From: Streptomyces cacaoi
GTDB lineage: Bacteria > Actinomycetota > Actinomycetes > Streptomycetales > Streptomycetaceae
NCBI RefSeq assembly: GCF_006539165.1
Contig: NZ_BJMM01000001.1
Location: 62,001-126,000, forward strand
DNA: 64,000 nucleotides
Reading direction: 5' to 3'
The position numbers and the translations under genes are program-made. The notes beneath the pieces are model-generated. The model had not been told where the DNA came from and ran no database searches. It saw only the letters and a list, made by a program, of their open reading frames with translations. Each line of letters opens with the position of its first letter. The first letter of the stretch is position 1. Positions 39,742 to 49,832 of this stretch are shown here, in pieces.

Positions 39742-40290
39742 GTGAGCAGTCTGAACAAGGAGCCGGGCGCCGGGCTCAGCAAGGGGCTCGACAAGGTGGA
39801 GATCGCGCTCAAGTGGGATCCCAGCCCCCTGGGCGCCCCCGATCACGACCTGGATCTGGTCGCCGCCACGTACACGGCCGAGGCGCCGCACGGCGAGCCG
39901 GACTACCTGGTGCACTTCGACAGCCGCTCCCCGGACGGCACCATCACCCTCAACCGGGACAGCCACACCGGTCAGGGCTTCGGTGCCGACGAGGTGATGA
40001 CGCTGGAGCTGGAGCGGCTGGCCGACACCTACGCGCGGGTCGTCGTCGGCGTCGCCATCCAGCAGGCCAACGGGCGCAAGACCTTCGGCGACGTCCCCGG
40101 CACCTCGGTGCGGATCCGCCAGGGGTACGACGATCTCGCGCAGGACGACTTCGCCTCCGTCGCCTCGGCGACGGCCGCCGTCGTCGCCGAGTTCGTGCGC
40201 TCCGACTCCGGGGAGTGGCGGCACCTGCCCGCGGTACGCGGATTCGACGGCGCGCCGGACGAGTTCGCCGCCGCCATGGGCCGCGGCTGA
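39742..40290 (+). CDS. TerD-family calcium-binding stress protein
   Basis: This 182-residue TerD-like protein has KVEIALKWDPSPLG at the start, a DLDLVAATY acidic strand and the DNRTG-like NRDSHTGQGFGADEVMTLELERL block. TerD domains bind calcium in acidic loops and take part in tellurite, phage and oxidative-stress responses. The GTG at 39742 follows GGAGGGGG. It is not in a ter cluster; a TerB gene lies 12 kb away. An ATG/GTG further upstream would place the ribosome site inside the gene. Confidence 0.88.
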   Translation: MSSLNKEPGAGLSKGLDKVEIALKWDPSPLGAPDHDLDLVAATYTAEAPHGEPDYLVHFDSRSPDGTITLNRDSHTGQGFGADEVMTLELERLADTYARVVVGVAIQQANGRKTFGDVPGTSVRIRQGYDDLAQDDFASVASATAAVVAEFVRSDSGEWRHLPAVRGFDGAPDEFAAAMGRG

Positions 40291-40378
40291 TCCGCCCTCG
40301 ATCCCCGGCCGATGCACCGCCGGCCCGTTGCGGGGGCCGCTGTCGGACCGCCGCCGGGGCACCCCCGGGGTACGCGGA

Positions 40379-40405
40379 AGCGCCGCCCCGGGGTGGGGCG
40401 GCGCT
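40379..40405. terminator. Hairpin between terD and the DUF1080 gene
   Basis: AGCGCCGCCCC and GGGGCGGCGCT form a perfect 11-bp stem around a 5-base loop, between two convergent genes in the 168-bp spacer. It likely serves both. Confidence 0.75.
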
Positions 40406-40458
40406 CCCGTGCGTTCAGTGCTGCCGGTGCCGCGGCCGTGGACCCGACGGCCCGGCGG

Positions 40459-42420
40459 TCACAGCGGTTTGATCCGCACGTCGCGGAACGAGGTGACATC
40501 GGAGGTGCTGTGCGTCTGGAGCCCGATGTATCCCTCGGCCCAGCGCCGGCCGTCGGTGCCCGGGTCTCCGTCCCGGGGCGGGTTGAAGGTCTGGCCGGGC
40601 GTGTTGTCGAACTCGTTGAGGAGCTCGCCGTTGCGGTAGATCTCGAAGTGCTGGCCGATCGCCCGGATCTCGTAGTCGTTCCAGGTGCCCTTCGGGGTCA
40701 CGCCGGCGCCGGCGAGCCCCACCCGGTCGAAGCCGTACACGGAGGCCGTCTTGTACATGTCCCCGTCCGGGCGGTCCAGGATCTGGATCTCGTGGCCGTA
40801 GGAGATCGCCACCCACTCCGGGCGTGACTCCTCGGGATGGCCGTGGACGTCGGGGAAGCGGATGAAGACACCGCTGTTGGCGTTGCCCTCGCCCGGAGCG
40901 TCGTCCCGGAACTGGAGCTTGAGCGAGAAGTTCCCGTACATCCGCCGGGGATACCAGAGCATGCCCATGCCCTCGGTCGTGTCGCTGCTGGTCATGGTGC
41001 CGTCCTCGTTCAGCGCGAAGGCGCCGCCGCCGACGTGCTCCCAGCGGTCGAAGGATTCCTTCGTCCCGTCGAACAGCGGGGTGTAGCCGGTGTTCTGGCC
41101 GGGGGTGCCGATGCCGGACTGCCGGGCGGCGCGGTTGATCAGCTTGCGCTCGCGGGGCACCAGCACGCCCTCGTCGGTCAGCTTCGCGGTGACGCCGCGC
41201 ACATGCTTGAGGAACAGCGCCTGGGACGTCCACTCCTTCTCGTCCTCGATCAGTTCGTTGACCGTGCAGCGCCGCTGCGTCATCCGGTTGGGCACACCGG
41301 TGTCGACCGTGCCGACGAAGACCGTGGCGCGCTCGTCGTACTCCGGGCAGTCCGGTGCCGGCACCCCGCCGCCGGGCACGATCCGCAGCGAGATCCGCTC
41401 CGGCTCGGAGGCGTTGCCCGCCTTGTCGGTCGCGCGGTAGGCGAGGTCGTGGTGGCCGGCGCGGTCGAGGACGAGCGGCTCGGTGTAGGCCAGATACGGG
41501 CCGCCGTCCAGCGAGTACTCGACCGAGGCGACACCGGACTTGTCGTCGGTGGCCGTCACCGTGACCGTGGCCGAGCCGATGAAGTCGCCGTCGGAGTTCT
41601 TCTTCCCCTCGGCCTTGCCCTCGGTGACCGGCGGGGTGGTGTCGACGTCGGGTGGTTCGACGACGGTGAACTCCACCGACTTCTCCTCGGCGGCGTTGCC
41701 GGCCTTGTCCTTCGCCCGGTAGCGCAGCGTGTGCGTGCCGGTCTCCTGGACGGTGACCGGCTCGGTGTAGGGCTGGAACTCCCCCTCGCCCAGGGCGTAT
41801 TCGATCGACTCGACACCGGAGCCCGCGTCCGAGGCGGTCACCGTGACCGTGGCGCTGCCCTGGTAGTTCCCGTCGGCGTCCTGCTCGCCGTCGACCGTCG
41901 CCGAGGTCTCCGGCGGAGTGGTGTCCTCGCCCCCGCCGTCCCCGGTGACCACCAGCGTGCCCTGCATCTGGAGGTGGCCCGGGATGGTGCAGTGGTAGCG
42001 GTACGTGCCCGGGGTGAGGGTGACCTCGGCGGTGTGCTTGCCGCCCTCCGCGTCGGACGGGGTCGCCAGGATGTTGAGGTCGACGTCCTGGTTGTAGTCC
42101 GGGTCCGAGGTGTCGAACGTGAGGGTGTGCGCCATGCCGGAGGTGTTGCCGGTGGCCGCGCTGTTCTCGAAGACGATGGTTGCCTTGCCCGCGACGGCCG
42201 TTGCCGGTGCGGAGGCGTACTTGGTCATGTCGTCGTCGGCGGTCCAGGTGAGCACCTGCTCGGCGCGCGCCCCCGTGTCGTCCGGCCGCTCCGGGGCGGC
42301 GCCGGAGCGGCCCCAGGCTGTCGCCGAGGTCAGCCCGAGCACCAGCAGCAGCGCCGTCAGCGCCGCGCCGATCAGCCTGCCGCGCCGTGCCGGTGCGCGT
42401 CGTGCGCCCGTGCGTCTCAT
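40459..42420 (-). CDS. Secreted multidomain protein: cupredoxin, two Ig-like domains, DUF1080 (3-keto-disaccharide hydrolase type)
   Basis: This 653-residue protein has a signal sequence (about residues 12-35). A blue-copper-like cupredoxin domain (about 50-160) has plausible ligands His in AHTL and Cys/His/Met in HCTIPGHLQM. Two OmpL47-type Ig-like domains (about 170-350) each begin DTTPP and end in the KAGNA repeat. A C-terminal DUF1080 lectin-like beta-sandwich (about 450-653; TPLFDGTKESFDRWE to FRDVRIKPL) matches 3-keto-disaccharide hydrolases. It is the second gene of a pair, overlapping the ThuA/dehydrogenase gene by 4 bp. A copper site joined to a sugar hydrolase suggests extracellular oxidation and cleavage of glycosides. 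The exact substrate is unknown. Confidence 0.88.
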   Translation of the reverse strand: MRRTGARRAPARRGRLIGAALTALLLVLGLTSATAWGRSGAAPERPDDTGARAEQVLTWTADDDMTKYASAPATAVAGKATIVFENSAATGNTSGMAHTLTFDTSDPDYNQDVDLNILATPSDAEGGKHTAEVTLTPGTYRYHCTIPGHLQMQGTLVVTGDGGGEDTTPPETSATVDGEQDADGNYQGSATVTVTASDAGSGVESIEYALGEGEFQPYTEPVTVQETGTHTLRYRAKDKAGNAAEEKSVEFTVVEPPDVDTTPPVTEGKAEGKKNSDGDFIGSATVTVTATDDKSGVASVEYSLDGGPYLAYTEPLVLDRAGHHDLAYRATDKAGNASEPERISLRIVPGGGVPAPDCPEYDERATVFVGTVDTGVPNRMTQRRCTVNELIEDEKEWTSQALFLKHVRGVTAKLTDEGVLVPRERKLINRAARQSGIGTPGQNTGYTPLFDGTKESFDRWEHVGGGAFALNEDGTMTSSDTTEGMGMLWYPRRMYGNFSLKLQFRDDAPGEGNANSGVFIRFPDVHGHPEESRPEWVAISYGHEIQILDRPDGDMYKTASVYGFDRVGLAGAGVTPKGTWNDYEIRAIGQHFEIYRNGELLNEFDNTPGQTFNPPRDGDPGTDGRRWAEGYIGLQTHSTSDVTSFRDVRIKPL

Positions 42421-44984
42421 CGCGCCGCCCCCTTCCGCAGCGCCGGGTCGGCCAGATCGTCGGCCGCCGGAGTGGGCTCGCCGCCGTCGTAGGTGACGCG
42501 CCACAGCGCCGACTTGTCGTCCGAGGTGAAGAAGCCGCGGCCGTAGTCGAGGACGTACAGGGCGCCGTCCGGGCCGAACTTCCAGTCCATCAGGTTGCGG
42601 ATGCCGCCCTCGCCGACCGGCACGATGCCGTCCAGGCTCTCGGCGTGCACGGGCAGCGCGCCCGCCGTGTCGCCCTTGGGCATCAGCAGCGCGTGGCGCG
42701 GCTGTTCACCGTCGTACAGGTCGCCGACGAACCACTTGCCGTCCCAGTACGAGGGCCACTTGCCGGGTGCGTCGCCGTCCTCGTCGAAGCGGTAGACGGG
42801 CCCGTTCATGGCGGCCTGGCCGCCGCCCTTGAGCCAGGGCAGGGTGAGCTCCTGCTCGTCGAGTGCGTAACTGGGCACGCCGTTCTCGTCCCGCGGGAAG
42901 TCCGGGCCGCCGCCCTGCGGCGAGTACCAGATGTTGTTCGGGCGTGCGGGCGGGATGTTCACCAGGCCGTCGTTGTTGGGCGACTCGTTCTTGAGGTTGT
43001 CGCAGTCGTACCAGCCCAGCGGCTTGTCCGGGTCCGGCAGATTGCGGTCGCGGTAGGGCTGGTTGTTGCCCATGCAGAACGGCCAGCCCTGGTTGCCCGC
43101 CTCGGTGATCTTGGCGAAGGTGTCGTACTTGGCCGGGCCCCAGGTGCTGCTGGGCTCGGTGGCGTCGGGGCCGACCCAGCCCGCGTAGAGGGTGTCGGTC
43201 TCCTTGTCGACGGCGATCCGGGCGGGGTTGCGCACGCCCATCACATAGATCTCGCCGCGGGTCTTGCCGCCGCCCTCGTCCGGCTCCTCGCCGGTGAACA
43301 GATTGCCCTCCGGCAGGGTGTAGGTGCCGTCGTCCTCCGGGTGGATGCGCAGGATCTTCCCGTTGAGGTTGTTGGTGTTGCCCGCGGTGCGGCGCGCGTC
43401 GGCGAACGAGACGCCCTTGAACGAGGGTTCCGGGTTGTTGCCGGAGTAACCGTCGGTGAACTGCGAGGAGTTGTTGTCCCCGGTGGCGATGTACAGGTTG
43501 TCCTTCGAGTCCCAGGCCATGCCGCCGCCCGCGTGGCAGCAGCTGTGGATCTGCACCGGCCACTTCAGGAGCACCTTCTCGGAGTCCATGGCCAGCTTGT
43601 CCGTCTCCGGGTCCAGGGTGAACCGGGAGACGCGCCGCTCGGCCATGTGGGCGTCCCGGTCGATCGTGCTGTGCGGCGTCCAGTGCAGATAGACCCAGCC
43701 GTTGCGGGCGAAGTCCGGGTCCAGCTCGATGCCGAGCAGGCCCTCCTCGTTCTTGACCAGCTCGTCGCCGCCGCCCTTGTTGCCGAAGACGGTCAGCTCG
43801 CCGGCGAGGGAGACCTTCTTCGTCTCCGGGTCCCAGATGTGCACCTGGCCCGTGCCCTTGCCGACGTCCGGGTCGTTCCAGTCGGTCACGACGGGGGCGC
43901 TCGCGTCGCCGCCGCCGCGGCCGATGTAGAACACCCGCCCGTCGGGCGCGGGCACCACCCCGTGCGGCTCCCCGATCTGGTCGGACGTGCCGGGCTGGTT
44001 GGGCCGGGTGAGGCGCTCGGCGGTGTAGTTCGCCGAGATGCCCGCCTGGCAGTCGGCGCGGGCCAGCCGGCTCGTCCACAGCAGGGCTCCGCGCAGATGG
44101 GTGCGGAAGTCCGCCTCGGCGTAGGAGGAGGCCGTGCCGCCCATGGCGGTGTAGAAGGAGCGGCCGCCGTCGTAGTCCCGGCACCAGGAGACGGGGTGGT
44201 CCCAGCCGCCGGCGTTCTCGCCCGGCCGGTAGCTGTTGGTGCGTACCCGGGCGACGGTGTGCACCGAACCGGACGGGTTCTTCTGCCAGTTGAACCAGGT
44301 GTCGGGCCGCTTCCACTCGACGGGCAGATCCTTGGTGGCCGGGTGCTGCCGGTCGCCGGTCTCGACCACGGCACGCTGGACGTCCGCCGGGCTCTTCGGG
44401 TCGGGCCGGGCGCCGATCAGCCCGGTGAACCACTCCGAGTACGGCTCGGCGCGTGCCGCGTCGTGGATGCCGAGGAAGCCGCCGCCGGCTTCCATGTACG
44501 CCTCCAGGCCGGCCTCCTGCTCGGGATCGAGGACGTCCCCGTCCCCGGTGAGGAAGACGACGGCGTTGAACGTGTTCAGCCTGGGCTTGGTGAAGACCGC
44601 CGGGTTGTCCGTCGCCTGGACGGTGAAGTGCTCACCGGCGGGGCCCTGTTGGCCGATCTTCTCGATGGCCGCGATGCCCGGGTTCACGGTCGGCGACTCC
44701 TCGCCCGTGGCGCCGTGGAAGACCAGGACCTTGGCGTCCTCGCCGCCGGGCGGCCCGGACAGCTCCAGCTTCTCCGCCATGCGCTCGACGAGCGCGGCCC
44801 GCTCGGCCCGGTCGTGCCCGGGGTCGGCGAACGCGGGGGCGCCGAGCAGCCCGGCGGCGAGCGCCCCGGTCAGCAGTGCGGCCGTGCGTCTGCGCCGGGC
44901 CGCCGGTCTGCGGCGCGTCGGGTTCCGGCCCGGTGTGCGGGGCCCTCGCGGTAACGAGGGCCTGTGGTGCGGTGTGAGCCGCAT
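42417..44984 (-). CDS. Secreted ThuA-like plus PQQ-type glucose/sorbosone dehydrogenase protein
   Basis: This 855-residue exported protein has a basic Arg-rich N-terminus, a hydrophobic stretch ending near APAFA, a ThuA-like trehalose-utilisation domain (about residues 60-280; VVFLTGDGDVLDPEQEAGLEAYMEAGGGFLGIHDA) and a six-bladed GSDH beta-propeller (about 330-840). The propeller motifs are EEGLLGIELDPDF, NLNGKILRIHPED, GVRNPARIAVD and WFVGDLYDG. GSDH enzymes oxidise sugars with PQQ; ThuA-like domains recur beside DUF1080 and GSDH in polysaccharide-use loci. ATG 44984 was chosen from its position before the signal sequence. Its stop overlaps the downstream cupredoxin/DUF1080 start, so both act together outside the cell. 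Confidence 0.9.
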   Translation of the reverse strand: MRLTPHHRPSLPRGPRTPGRNPTRRRPAARRRRTAALLTGALAAGLLGAPAFADPGHDRAERAALVERMAEKLELSGPPGGEDAKVLVFHGATGEESPTVNPGIAAIEKIGQQGPAGEHFTVQATDNPAVFTKPRLNTFNAVVFLTGDGDVLDPEQEAGLEAYMEAGGGFLGIHDAARAEPYSEWFTGLIGARPDPKSPADVQRAVVETGDRQHPATKDLPVEWKRPDTWFNWQKNPSGSVHTVARVRTNSYRPGENAGGWDHPVSWCRDYDGGRSFYTAMGGTASSYAEADFRTHLRGALLWTSRLARADCQAGISANYTAERLTRPNQPGTSDQIGEPHGVVPAPDGRVFYIGRGGGDASAPVVTDWNDPDVGKGTGQVHIWDPETKKVSLAGELTVFGNKGGGDELVKNEEGLLGIELDPDFARNGWVYLHWTPHSTIDRDAHMAERRVSRFTLDPETDKLAMDSEKVLLKWPVQIHSCCHAGGGMAWDSKDNLYIATGDNNSSQFTDGYSGNNPEPSFKGVSFADARRTAGNTNNLNGKILRIHPEDDGTYTLPEGNLFTGEEPDEGGGKTRGEIYVMGVRNPARIAVDKETDTLYAGWVGPDATEPSSTWGPAKYDTFAKITEAGNQGWPFCMGNNQPYRDRNLPDPDKPLGWYDCDNLKNESPNNDGLVNIPPARPNNIWYSPQGGGPDFPRDENGVPSYALDEQELTLPWLKGGGQAAMNGPVYRFDEDGDAPGKWPSYWDGKWFVGDLYDGEQPRHALLMPKGDTAGALPVHAESLDGIVPVGEGGIRNLMDWKFGPDGALYVLDYGRGFFTSDDKSALWRVTYDGGEPTPAADDLADPALRKGAAR

Positions 44985-45344
44985 ACGCGATCCACCCCTC
45001 TTCTGTCCCGGAAATGCCGCTGAAGCTAGACCTCTTTCGGTGGTTCGCCAAGGTCTATGACCGCAACTCGACGAACTTTGTCCTGAGTGTGGATAAACAA
45101 AGATCCCGGCGCTACCGTCCCGGAGGACCGGTTCACCCGTCCCGCAGCCGCCCCGTATCCCTACCGGGACGGCGCGCCACGGCGAGCACGCCGAACGCGC
45201 CGCCCCCGCACGGCAGTTCGCGCACCGTCCGCATCCGAGCGTCCGCATCCGCAGCGTCCGCATCCGACAGCGCCCGCATCCGCGGCGCCCGTAGCGTCCG
45301 CATCCCGTGAGCCCAGCGCTCCACCGATCCGCCGGGGGAGAACC
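44985..45344. promoter_or_regulatory. Divergent promoter region of the ThuA/GSDH operon and the small laccase gene
   Basis: This 360-bp spacer contains an AT-rich part at about 45020-45105 (GACCTCTTTCGG, AACTTTGTCC, GTGGATAAACAAAG) where promoters for both genes probably lie. It also contains the 12-bp repeat cluster at 45224-45304. No copper-responsive or other known operator was recognised. Confidence 0.55.
45224..45304 (+). repeat. Cluster of CGTCCGCATCCG repeats upstream of the laccase
   Basis: Copies of the 12-mer CGTCCGCATCCG (or CGCCCGCATCCG / CGTCCGCATCCC) start at 45224, 45238, 45253, 45269 and 45293, about 14-24 bp apart. They lie in the leader of the laccase gene just before its ribosome site (GGGGGAG). 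The purpose is unknown; they may be regulatory sites or replication slippage. Confidence 0.7.
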
Positions 45345-46346
45345 ATGACTTCACGCGCCAGCGACCACACCCGACGCACCTTCGGCCGGCGCCTGCTCGC
45401 CGGCGGCGCCGTCGCCGCGCTCGGCGGCACGGCGCTGACCGCCCCGGCCGCATCCTCCGCCGCCTCGGCGGCCGAGACCGCGGCGGCCGGCGCCTCCGCC
45501 GGCGTCCGCCGGGCGGGCAAGGGCGGTGAGACGAAGCGGATCACGCTGTACGCCGAGAAGCTGGCCGACGGCCGGATGGGCTACGGCCTGGAGAAGGGCA
45601 AGGCGACCGTCCCCGGCCCGCTGATCGAGCTGATCGAGGGCGACACCCTGCACATCGAGTTCGAGAACACCATGGACGTCGCCGTCAGCCTCCACCCGCA
45701 CGGCGTGGACTACGACATCGCCAACGACGGCACCAGGATGAACAACAGCCATGTCGAACCCGGCGGCACCCGCACCTACACCTGGCGGACGCACGCGCCC
45801 GGCCGGCGCGAGGACGGCACCTGGCGCCCCGGCAGCGCCGGCTACTGGCACTACCACGACCATGTCGTCGGCACCGACCACGGCACGGGCGGCATCCGCG
45901 CGGGGCTCTACGGCCCGCTCGTCGTCCGCCGCGAGGGAGACGTCCTGCCCGACCCCGGGCGGCAGTTCACCATCGTCTTCAACGACATGACGACCAACAA
46001 CCTCGACAAGGGGCCGGACTTCGAGGCGACCGTCGGGGACCGCTGCGAAATCATCATGATTACGCACGGCGAGTACTACCACACCTTCCATGTGCACGGT
46101 CACCGCTGGGCGGACAACCGCACCGGCATGCTGACCGGCCCCGACGACCCCAGCCCCGTCATCGACAACAAGATCACCGGCCCCGCCGACTCCTTCGGCT
46201 TCCAGTTCCTTGCCGGGGAGGGCGTGGGCGCCGGGGCGTGGATGTACCACTGCCATGTGCAGAGCCACTCCGACATGGGCATGGCCGGTCTGCTGCTGAT
46301 CGCCAAGCCGGACGGGACCGTTCCGGGGCACGGAGAGCACCACTAG
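45345..46346 (+). CDS. Small two-domain laccase (multicopper oxidase, SLAC/EpoA type), Tat-exported
   Basis: This 333-residue protein has an N-terminal twin-arginine motif ([12 protein letters not shown]) and a two-cupredoxin-domain layout. Its copper ligands are in the four canonical blocks: [24 protein letters not shown] and [13 protein letters not shown] (trinuclear sites plus the type-1 Cys/His/Met). The length and block order match the streptomycete small laccases, which work as homotrimers and oxidise phenols with O2. The ATG is four bases after GGGGGAG. It is divergent from the ThuA/GSDH and cupredoxin operon, hinting at a shared extracellular redox role. Confidence 0.93.
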   Translation: MTSRASDHTRRTFGRRLLAGGAVAALGGTALTAPAASSAASAAETAAAGASAGVRRAGKGGETKRITLYAEKLADGRMGYGLEKGKATVPGPLIELIEGDTLHIEFENTMDVAVSLHPHGVDYDIANDGTRMNNSHVEPGGTRTYTWRTHAPGRREDGTWRPGSAGYWHYHDHVVGTDHGTGGIRAGLYGPLVVRREGDVLPDPGRQFTIVFNDMTTNNLDKGPDFEATVGDRCEIIMITHGEYYHTFHVHGHRWADNRTGMLTGPDDPSPVIDNKITGPADSFGFQFLAGEGVGAGAWMYHCHVQSHSDMGMAGLLLIAKPDGTVPGHGEHH

Positions 46347-46392
46347 CGCCCCCCCCGGCGCCGGGGAGCCGACGGGTGCGAGGGGCGGCCCG

Positions 46393-47163
46393 TCAGCCGT
46401 CGGCGCCGGTGGCCGGCCGCGCCTCCAGGACGAAGAACAGAAAGCAGGGCCGGGTCGACAGATCACGGAAGCCCTCGGGGAACAGCTCACGGGCGGCCGG
46501 ATCGGGCTGCGGCTCGCTGAGGGCGCTGAGGCGGAAGCCCGCGGCGGTGAACGCCTCGGTCATCGCGTGCAGAGGCTTGCGCCAGAACGTCATCGGGACG
46601 AGCCGCCCGTCGAAGGACCACTCGAAGGAGTAGCTCGTCGTGGCGGAGTAGTCGGGCCGGGGCTCCTGGAGCGTGTAGGCCACGAAGGGGTGATCCACCG
46701 AGGCGATCAGCCGGCCGCCGGGCCGGAGCACCCGCCGCAGTTCGGCCAGCGTCGGGCCCCAGTCCTCCAGGTAGTGCAGGACCAGCGAGGCGACCACGTC
46801 GTCGAACGCGCCGTCCTCGAACGGCAGCGGGTCCCTCAGGTCGGTCACGTGCAGGGGCACGCCGTCACCGAGCCGCCGCTCGGCCAGCGCCACCATCGCG
46901 GCGCCGGCGTCGACGCCCGTCACCTCGGCACCGCGGTCGCGCAGCTCGGCGGACAGGGCTCCCGCGCCGCAGCCGGCGTCCAGGATCCGGCGGCCGGCCA
47001 CGTCCCCGGCGAGCGCCAGCATCGCGGGCCGCTCGTAGTACGCGTTGACGAGGCTGTCCTCGTTCTGGGCCGCGTACGCCTCGGCGAAGCTGTCGTAGTC
47101 GTTCGGCCGGGCCCGGTCGGCGGCCTGAGCAAGTGCTGCGGGCGCGTCGGTCATCCGTTCCAT
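46393..47163 (-). CDS. Class I SAM-dependent methyltransferase
   Basis: This 256-residue methyltransferase has SAM-binding motif [11 protein letters not shown] near residue 61, [16 protein letters not shown], the post-I block [16 protein letters not shown] and [19 protein letters not shown]. It belongs to the Methyltransf_11 group; streptomycete relatives have unknown small-molecule substrates. Start ATG 47163 or 47154 is possible. It lies 10 bp downstream of another methyltransferase gene on the same strand, suggesting one operon. It converges on the small laccase gene. Confidence 0.88.
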   Translation of the reverse strand: MERMTDAPAALAQAADRARPNDYDSFAEAYAAQNEDSLVNAYYERPAMLALAGDVAGRRILDAGCGAGALSAELRDRGAEVTGVDAGAAMVALAERRLGDGVPLHVTDLRDPLPFEDGAFDDVVASLVLHYLEDWGPTLAELRRVLRPGGRLIASVDHPFVAYTLQEPRPDYSATTSYSFEWSFDGRLVPMTFWRKPLHAMTEAFTAAGFRLSALSEPQPDPAARELFPEGFRDLSTRPCFLFFVLEARPATGADG

Positions 47164-47172
47164 CGAGGCAGC

Positions 47173-47997
47173 CTAGCCGCGTACACCGGACGGCGGGGCC
47201 GGATCCGGCCGTCGCCCCCAGGCCGAGATCATCGGCGAGGTGGCGAGATCCAGGCGGCCGGCCGCGACATGGGAGAGGTGCCGCTCGATCTCCTCGTCCG
47301 TGGCGAGCCCCGCGGCGACGAGCCTGTCGCGCACCTGTTGCACGGTGGCCGTCTCCAGCGCGTCGCACGCCGGAGACGCCAGGGGGAAATACGCGTCAGC
47401 GCCGACCTGTTCGAGGCCGGCCTCGCGCAGCAGCCGCGGCAGCTTGCGCCCGTAGGCGAGATCGGCGCCGCGGTCGCGCAGCAGCCGGCGGAAACCGTGC
47501 CGCAGCCGGTTCGCCAGCTCCTGTTCGGGGCCGTACTCGTCCGGGCAGATCAGCGGCTGCATCGCCGGGTCGGCGTCCTCGACGAGCAGCCGGCCGCCGG
47601 GACGCAGCGCCTCGGTCATGGAGCGCAACGCGGCGTCGCGGTCGGCGACATGGACGAGGACGAGGCGGGCGTGCACCAGGTCGAAGGGCCCCTCCGGCGG
47701 GGGATCGAGGGCCACGTCGTGCCGGCGCACCTCGACTCCCTCGGCGGCGGCCGCACCGGCCCGGGACACATCGATGTCGGTGGCGAGCACCCGTCCCCGG
47801 GGGCCGGTCCGGCGGGCGAGCCAGGCGGCGACGGCCGGCCCGCCGGCGCCGACCTCCCAGCACCGCCATCCCTCGTCGACGCCGAGCCGCTCGAAGTGCC
47901 GGAACGTCGAGGCGTCGAAGAGCGCGGACAGCGCGTCGAAGCGGGCGCCCGCCTCGGCCTGCCGGTTGTCCAGAAGGTAGCCCTCGTCCTGTGCCAT
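47173..47997 (-). CDS. SAM-dependent methyltransferase, second
   Basis: This 274-residue methyltransferase has motif I as [17 protein letters not shown] near residue 46, DIDVSRAG as the acidic loop and [38 protein letters not shown] as motifs II/III. The typical GxGxG is only partly kept (GAGG). It is annotated by fold only; substrate unknown. The ATG at 47997 gives a full-length N-terminal [19 protein letters not shown] helix. It is the upstream partner of the neighbouring methyltransferase; a 134-bp spacer separates its start from the lactate permease stop. Confidence 0.86.
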   Translation of the reverse strand: MAQDEGYLLDNRQAEAGARFDALSALFDASTFRHFERLGVDEGWRCWEVGAGGPAVAAWLARRTGPRGRVLATDIDVSRAGAAAAEGVEVRRHDVALDPPPEGPFDLVHARLVLVHVADRDAALRSMTEALRPGGRLLVEDADPAMQPLICPDEYGPEQELANRLRHGFRRLLRDRGADLAYGRKLPRLLREAGLEQVGADAYFPLASPACDALETATVQQVRDRLVAAGLATDEEIERHLSHVAAGRLDLATSPMISAWGRRPDPAPPSGVRG

Positions 47998-48131
47998 CCG
48001 GCGATGATGGCACGGTCGTCCGGGCCTGCCGGGGCCTGCCGGGCGGCTCCCGGGCGGGCCGCCGAGCGCGGACGCGCGGGACGCGGACGCGGGGCGGCCG
48101 GAACGGACCCGGCTCCGGCGGGGCCGTCGCG

Positions 48132-49832
48132 TCAAGGCAGCATCCAGGCGAGGCCGTGCGACTGGGCGAACACCAGGAGGCACAGGACCAGGAGCAGCAG
48201 CAGGCTCCAGGCGATCGCCTTGCGGAACAGCTCGGACTCCCGGCCGGTCAGCCCCACGGCGGTGGCCGCGATGGTCAGGTTCTGCGGGCTGATCATCTTG
48301 CCCACGACACCGCCGGAGGTGTTCGCCGCCACCAGCAGCGTCGGATCCAGCCCGGCCCTGCCCGCAGCGGACTGCTGGAGCGTCGCGAAGAGCGCGTTGG
48401 CCGAGGTGTCGGAGCCGGTGACGGCGGTGCCCAGCCAGCCCAGCAGCGGCGAGAGGAACGCGAAGGCGGCGCCCGCGCCCGCGATCCAGGTGCCGACCGT
48501 CACGGTCTGCCCGGAGAGGTTCATGACGTACGCCAGGGCCAGCACACAGGCGACCGTCAGCAGCGCCCACCGCAGCGAGACGACGGTGCGGGCGAACTCC
48601 CGTGCGGCGTCCGCGATCCGCAGCCGGTAGGCGGCGGCCACCAGCACCCCGCACAGCAACAGCAGCGAGCCCGGGGAGGACAGCCACGGGAAGGCGTAGA
48701 CCGTGGTGGAGGAGCGTTCGCCCGCGGCGGTCAGCACCTGCCCGTCCAGCCCGGGCCAGGCCACTTGGACATCGGTGCCCGCCAGGAACTCCTCGGCCGC
48801 GTCCCACAGTTTGGCGACGGAGAAGACGGCGATGACGACGAGGTACGGCAGGAAGGCCAGCAGCATCCGCGCCGTGCCGAGCCGGGCGCCCTCGCCGTCC
48901 CGGGCGCCGTCCCGCGCCGCCCCGGCCCCGGCGTCCGACGGCTCCGGCCCGTCCGACCGGGCGTCGGCACCCTCCCGAGCGGCGGCCGTGCGCAGGCTCT
49001 CGCGTACCCGGGCGCCGCCGGCGGGCCGCCACAGCCGCAGAAAGCCGACGACGGCCGCGAGGGAGACGAGCGAGGCGATGATGTCGGTCAGTTCGACGGA
49101 GACGAACGAAGCGCTCACGAACTGCGCCAGCGCGAAGGCCGCACCGCACACCAGGGCCACCGGCCAGGTCTGGCGCATCCCGCGTACCCCGTCCACCAGC
49201 GCCACCAGCAGCAGCGGGACGAAGAGCGCCAGCAGCGGGGTCTGCCGGCCCACATACGCGCCGATGTCCTCGTAGGAGATCCCGGTGAGCGAGCCGGCGG
49301 TGATGATCGGCGTCGCGACGGCGCCGAACGCGACGGGTGCGGTGTTGGCGACGAGCGCGGTCACCGCGGCACGCACCGGCGAGAACCCCAGCGCCATGAG
49401 CATCACCCCGGTGATCGCGACCGGCGCGCCGAAGCCGGCCAGGGCCTCCAGCAGCGCGCCGAAGCAGAAGGCGATGAGCAGCGCCTGTACCCGCGGATCG
49501 TCGCTGACGAGGTTGAACGAGCGCCGCAGATCCTCGAACCGGCCGCTGAAGACGGTGAGTTGGTGCACCCACAGCGCGGCGACGACGATCCACATGATCG
49601 GGAACAGCCCGAAGGCGGCGCCCTCCGCCCCGGCCAGCAGCGCGAGCCCGGGCGGCATGCCGTACGCCGTCACCGCGACGAGCACGGCGACGGCCAGCGC
49701 CGCCAGCCCGGCCCAGTGCGCCTTCAGCCGTACCGCGCCGAGCAGGACGAACAGCGTGAGCAGCGGCAGCGCTCCCGCCAGCGCGGAGAGCGCGAGGCTG
49801 TCCGCCACAGGAGAAAGGTCCGGACGGTACAT
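48132..49832 (-). CDS. lctP: L-lactate permease (LctP family)
   Basis: This 566-residue polytopic membrane protein has about 12-14 segments and LctP motifs: [39 protein letters not shown] and [21 protein letters not shown]. It imports lactate (also glycolate) by proton symport. A charged cytoplasmic loop of ~50 residues (about 285-330, many Asp/Arg/Gly) lies between the halves and is longer than usual. The ATG at 49832 follows GTAGGGAGC. No lactate dehydrogenase or lutABC gene is next to it. Confidence 0.93.
   Translation of the reverse strand: MYRPDLSPVADSLALSALAGALPLLTLFVLLGAVRLKAHWAGLAALAVAVLVAVTAYGMPPGLALLAGAEGAAFGLFPIMWIVVAALWVHQLTVFSGRFEDLRRSFNLVSDDPRVQALLIAFCFGALLEALAGFGAPVAITGVMLMALGFSPVRAAVTALVANTAPVAFGAVATPIITAGSLTGISYEDIGAYVGRQTPLLALFVPLLLVALVDGVRGMRQTWPVALVCGAAFALAQFVSASFVSVELTDIIASLVSLAAVVGFLRLWRPAGGARVRESLRTAAAREGADARSDGPEPSDAGAGAARDGARDGEGARLGTARMLLAFLPYLVVIAVFSVAKLWDAAEEFLAGTDVQVAWPGLDGQVLTAAGERSSTTVYAFPWLSSPGSLLLLCGVLVAAAYRLRIADAAREFARTVVSLRWALLTVACVLALAYVMNLSGQTVTVGTWIAGAGAAFAFLSPLLGWLGTAVTGSDTSANALFATLQQSAAGRAGLDPTLLVAANTSGGVVGKMISPQNLTIAATAVGLTGRESELFRKAIAWSLLLLLVLCLLVFAQSHGLAWMLP

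Noticed and set aside
44985..45263. Possible N-terminal extension of the ThuA/GSDH protein
   Set aside because: The extension would run through the divergent promoter region and place the signal peptide internally; ATG 44984 fits an exported protein.
46347..46392. Hairpin between the laccase and the methyltransferase gene
   Set aside because: Only short, imperfect arms could be paired; not strong enough to call a terminator.
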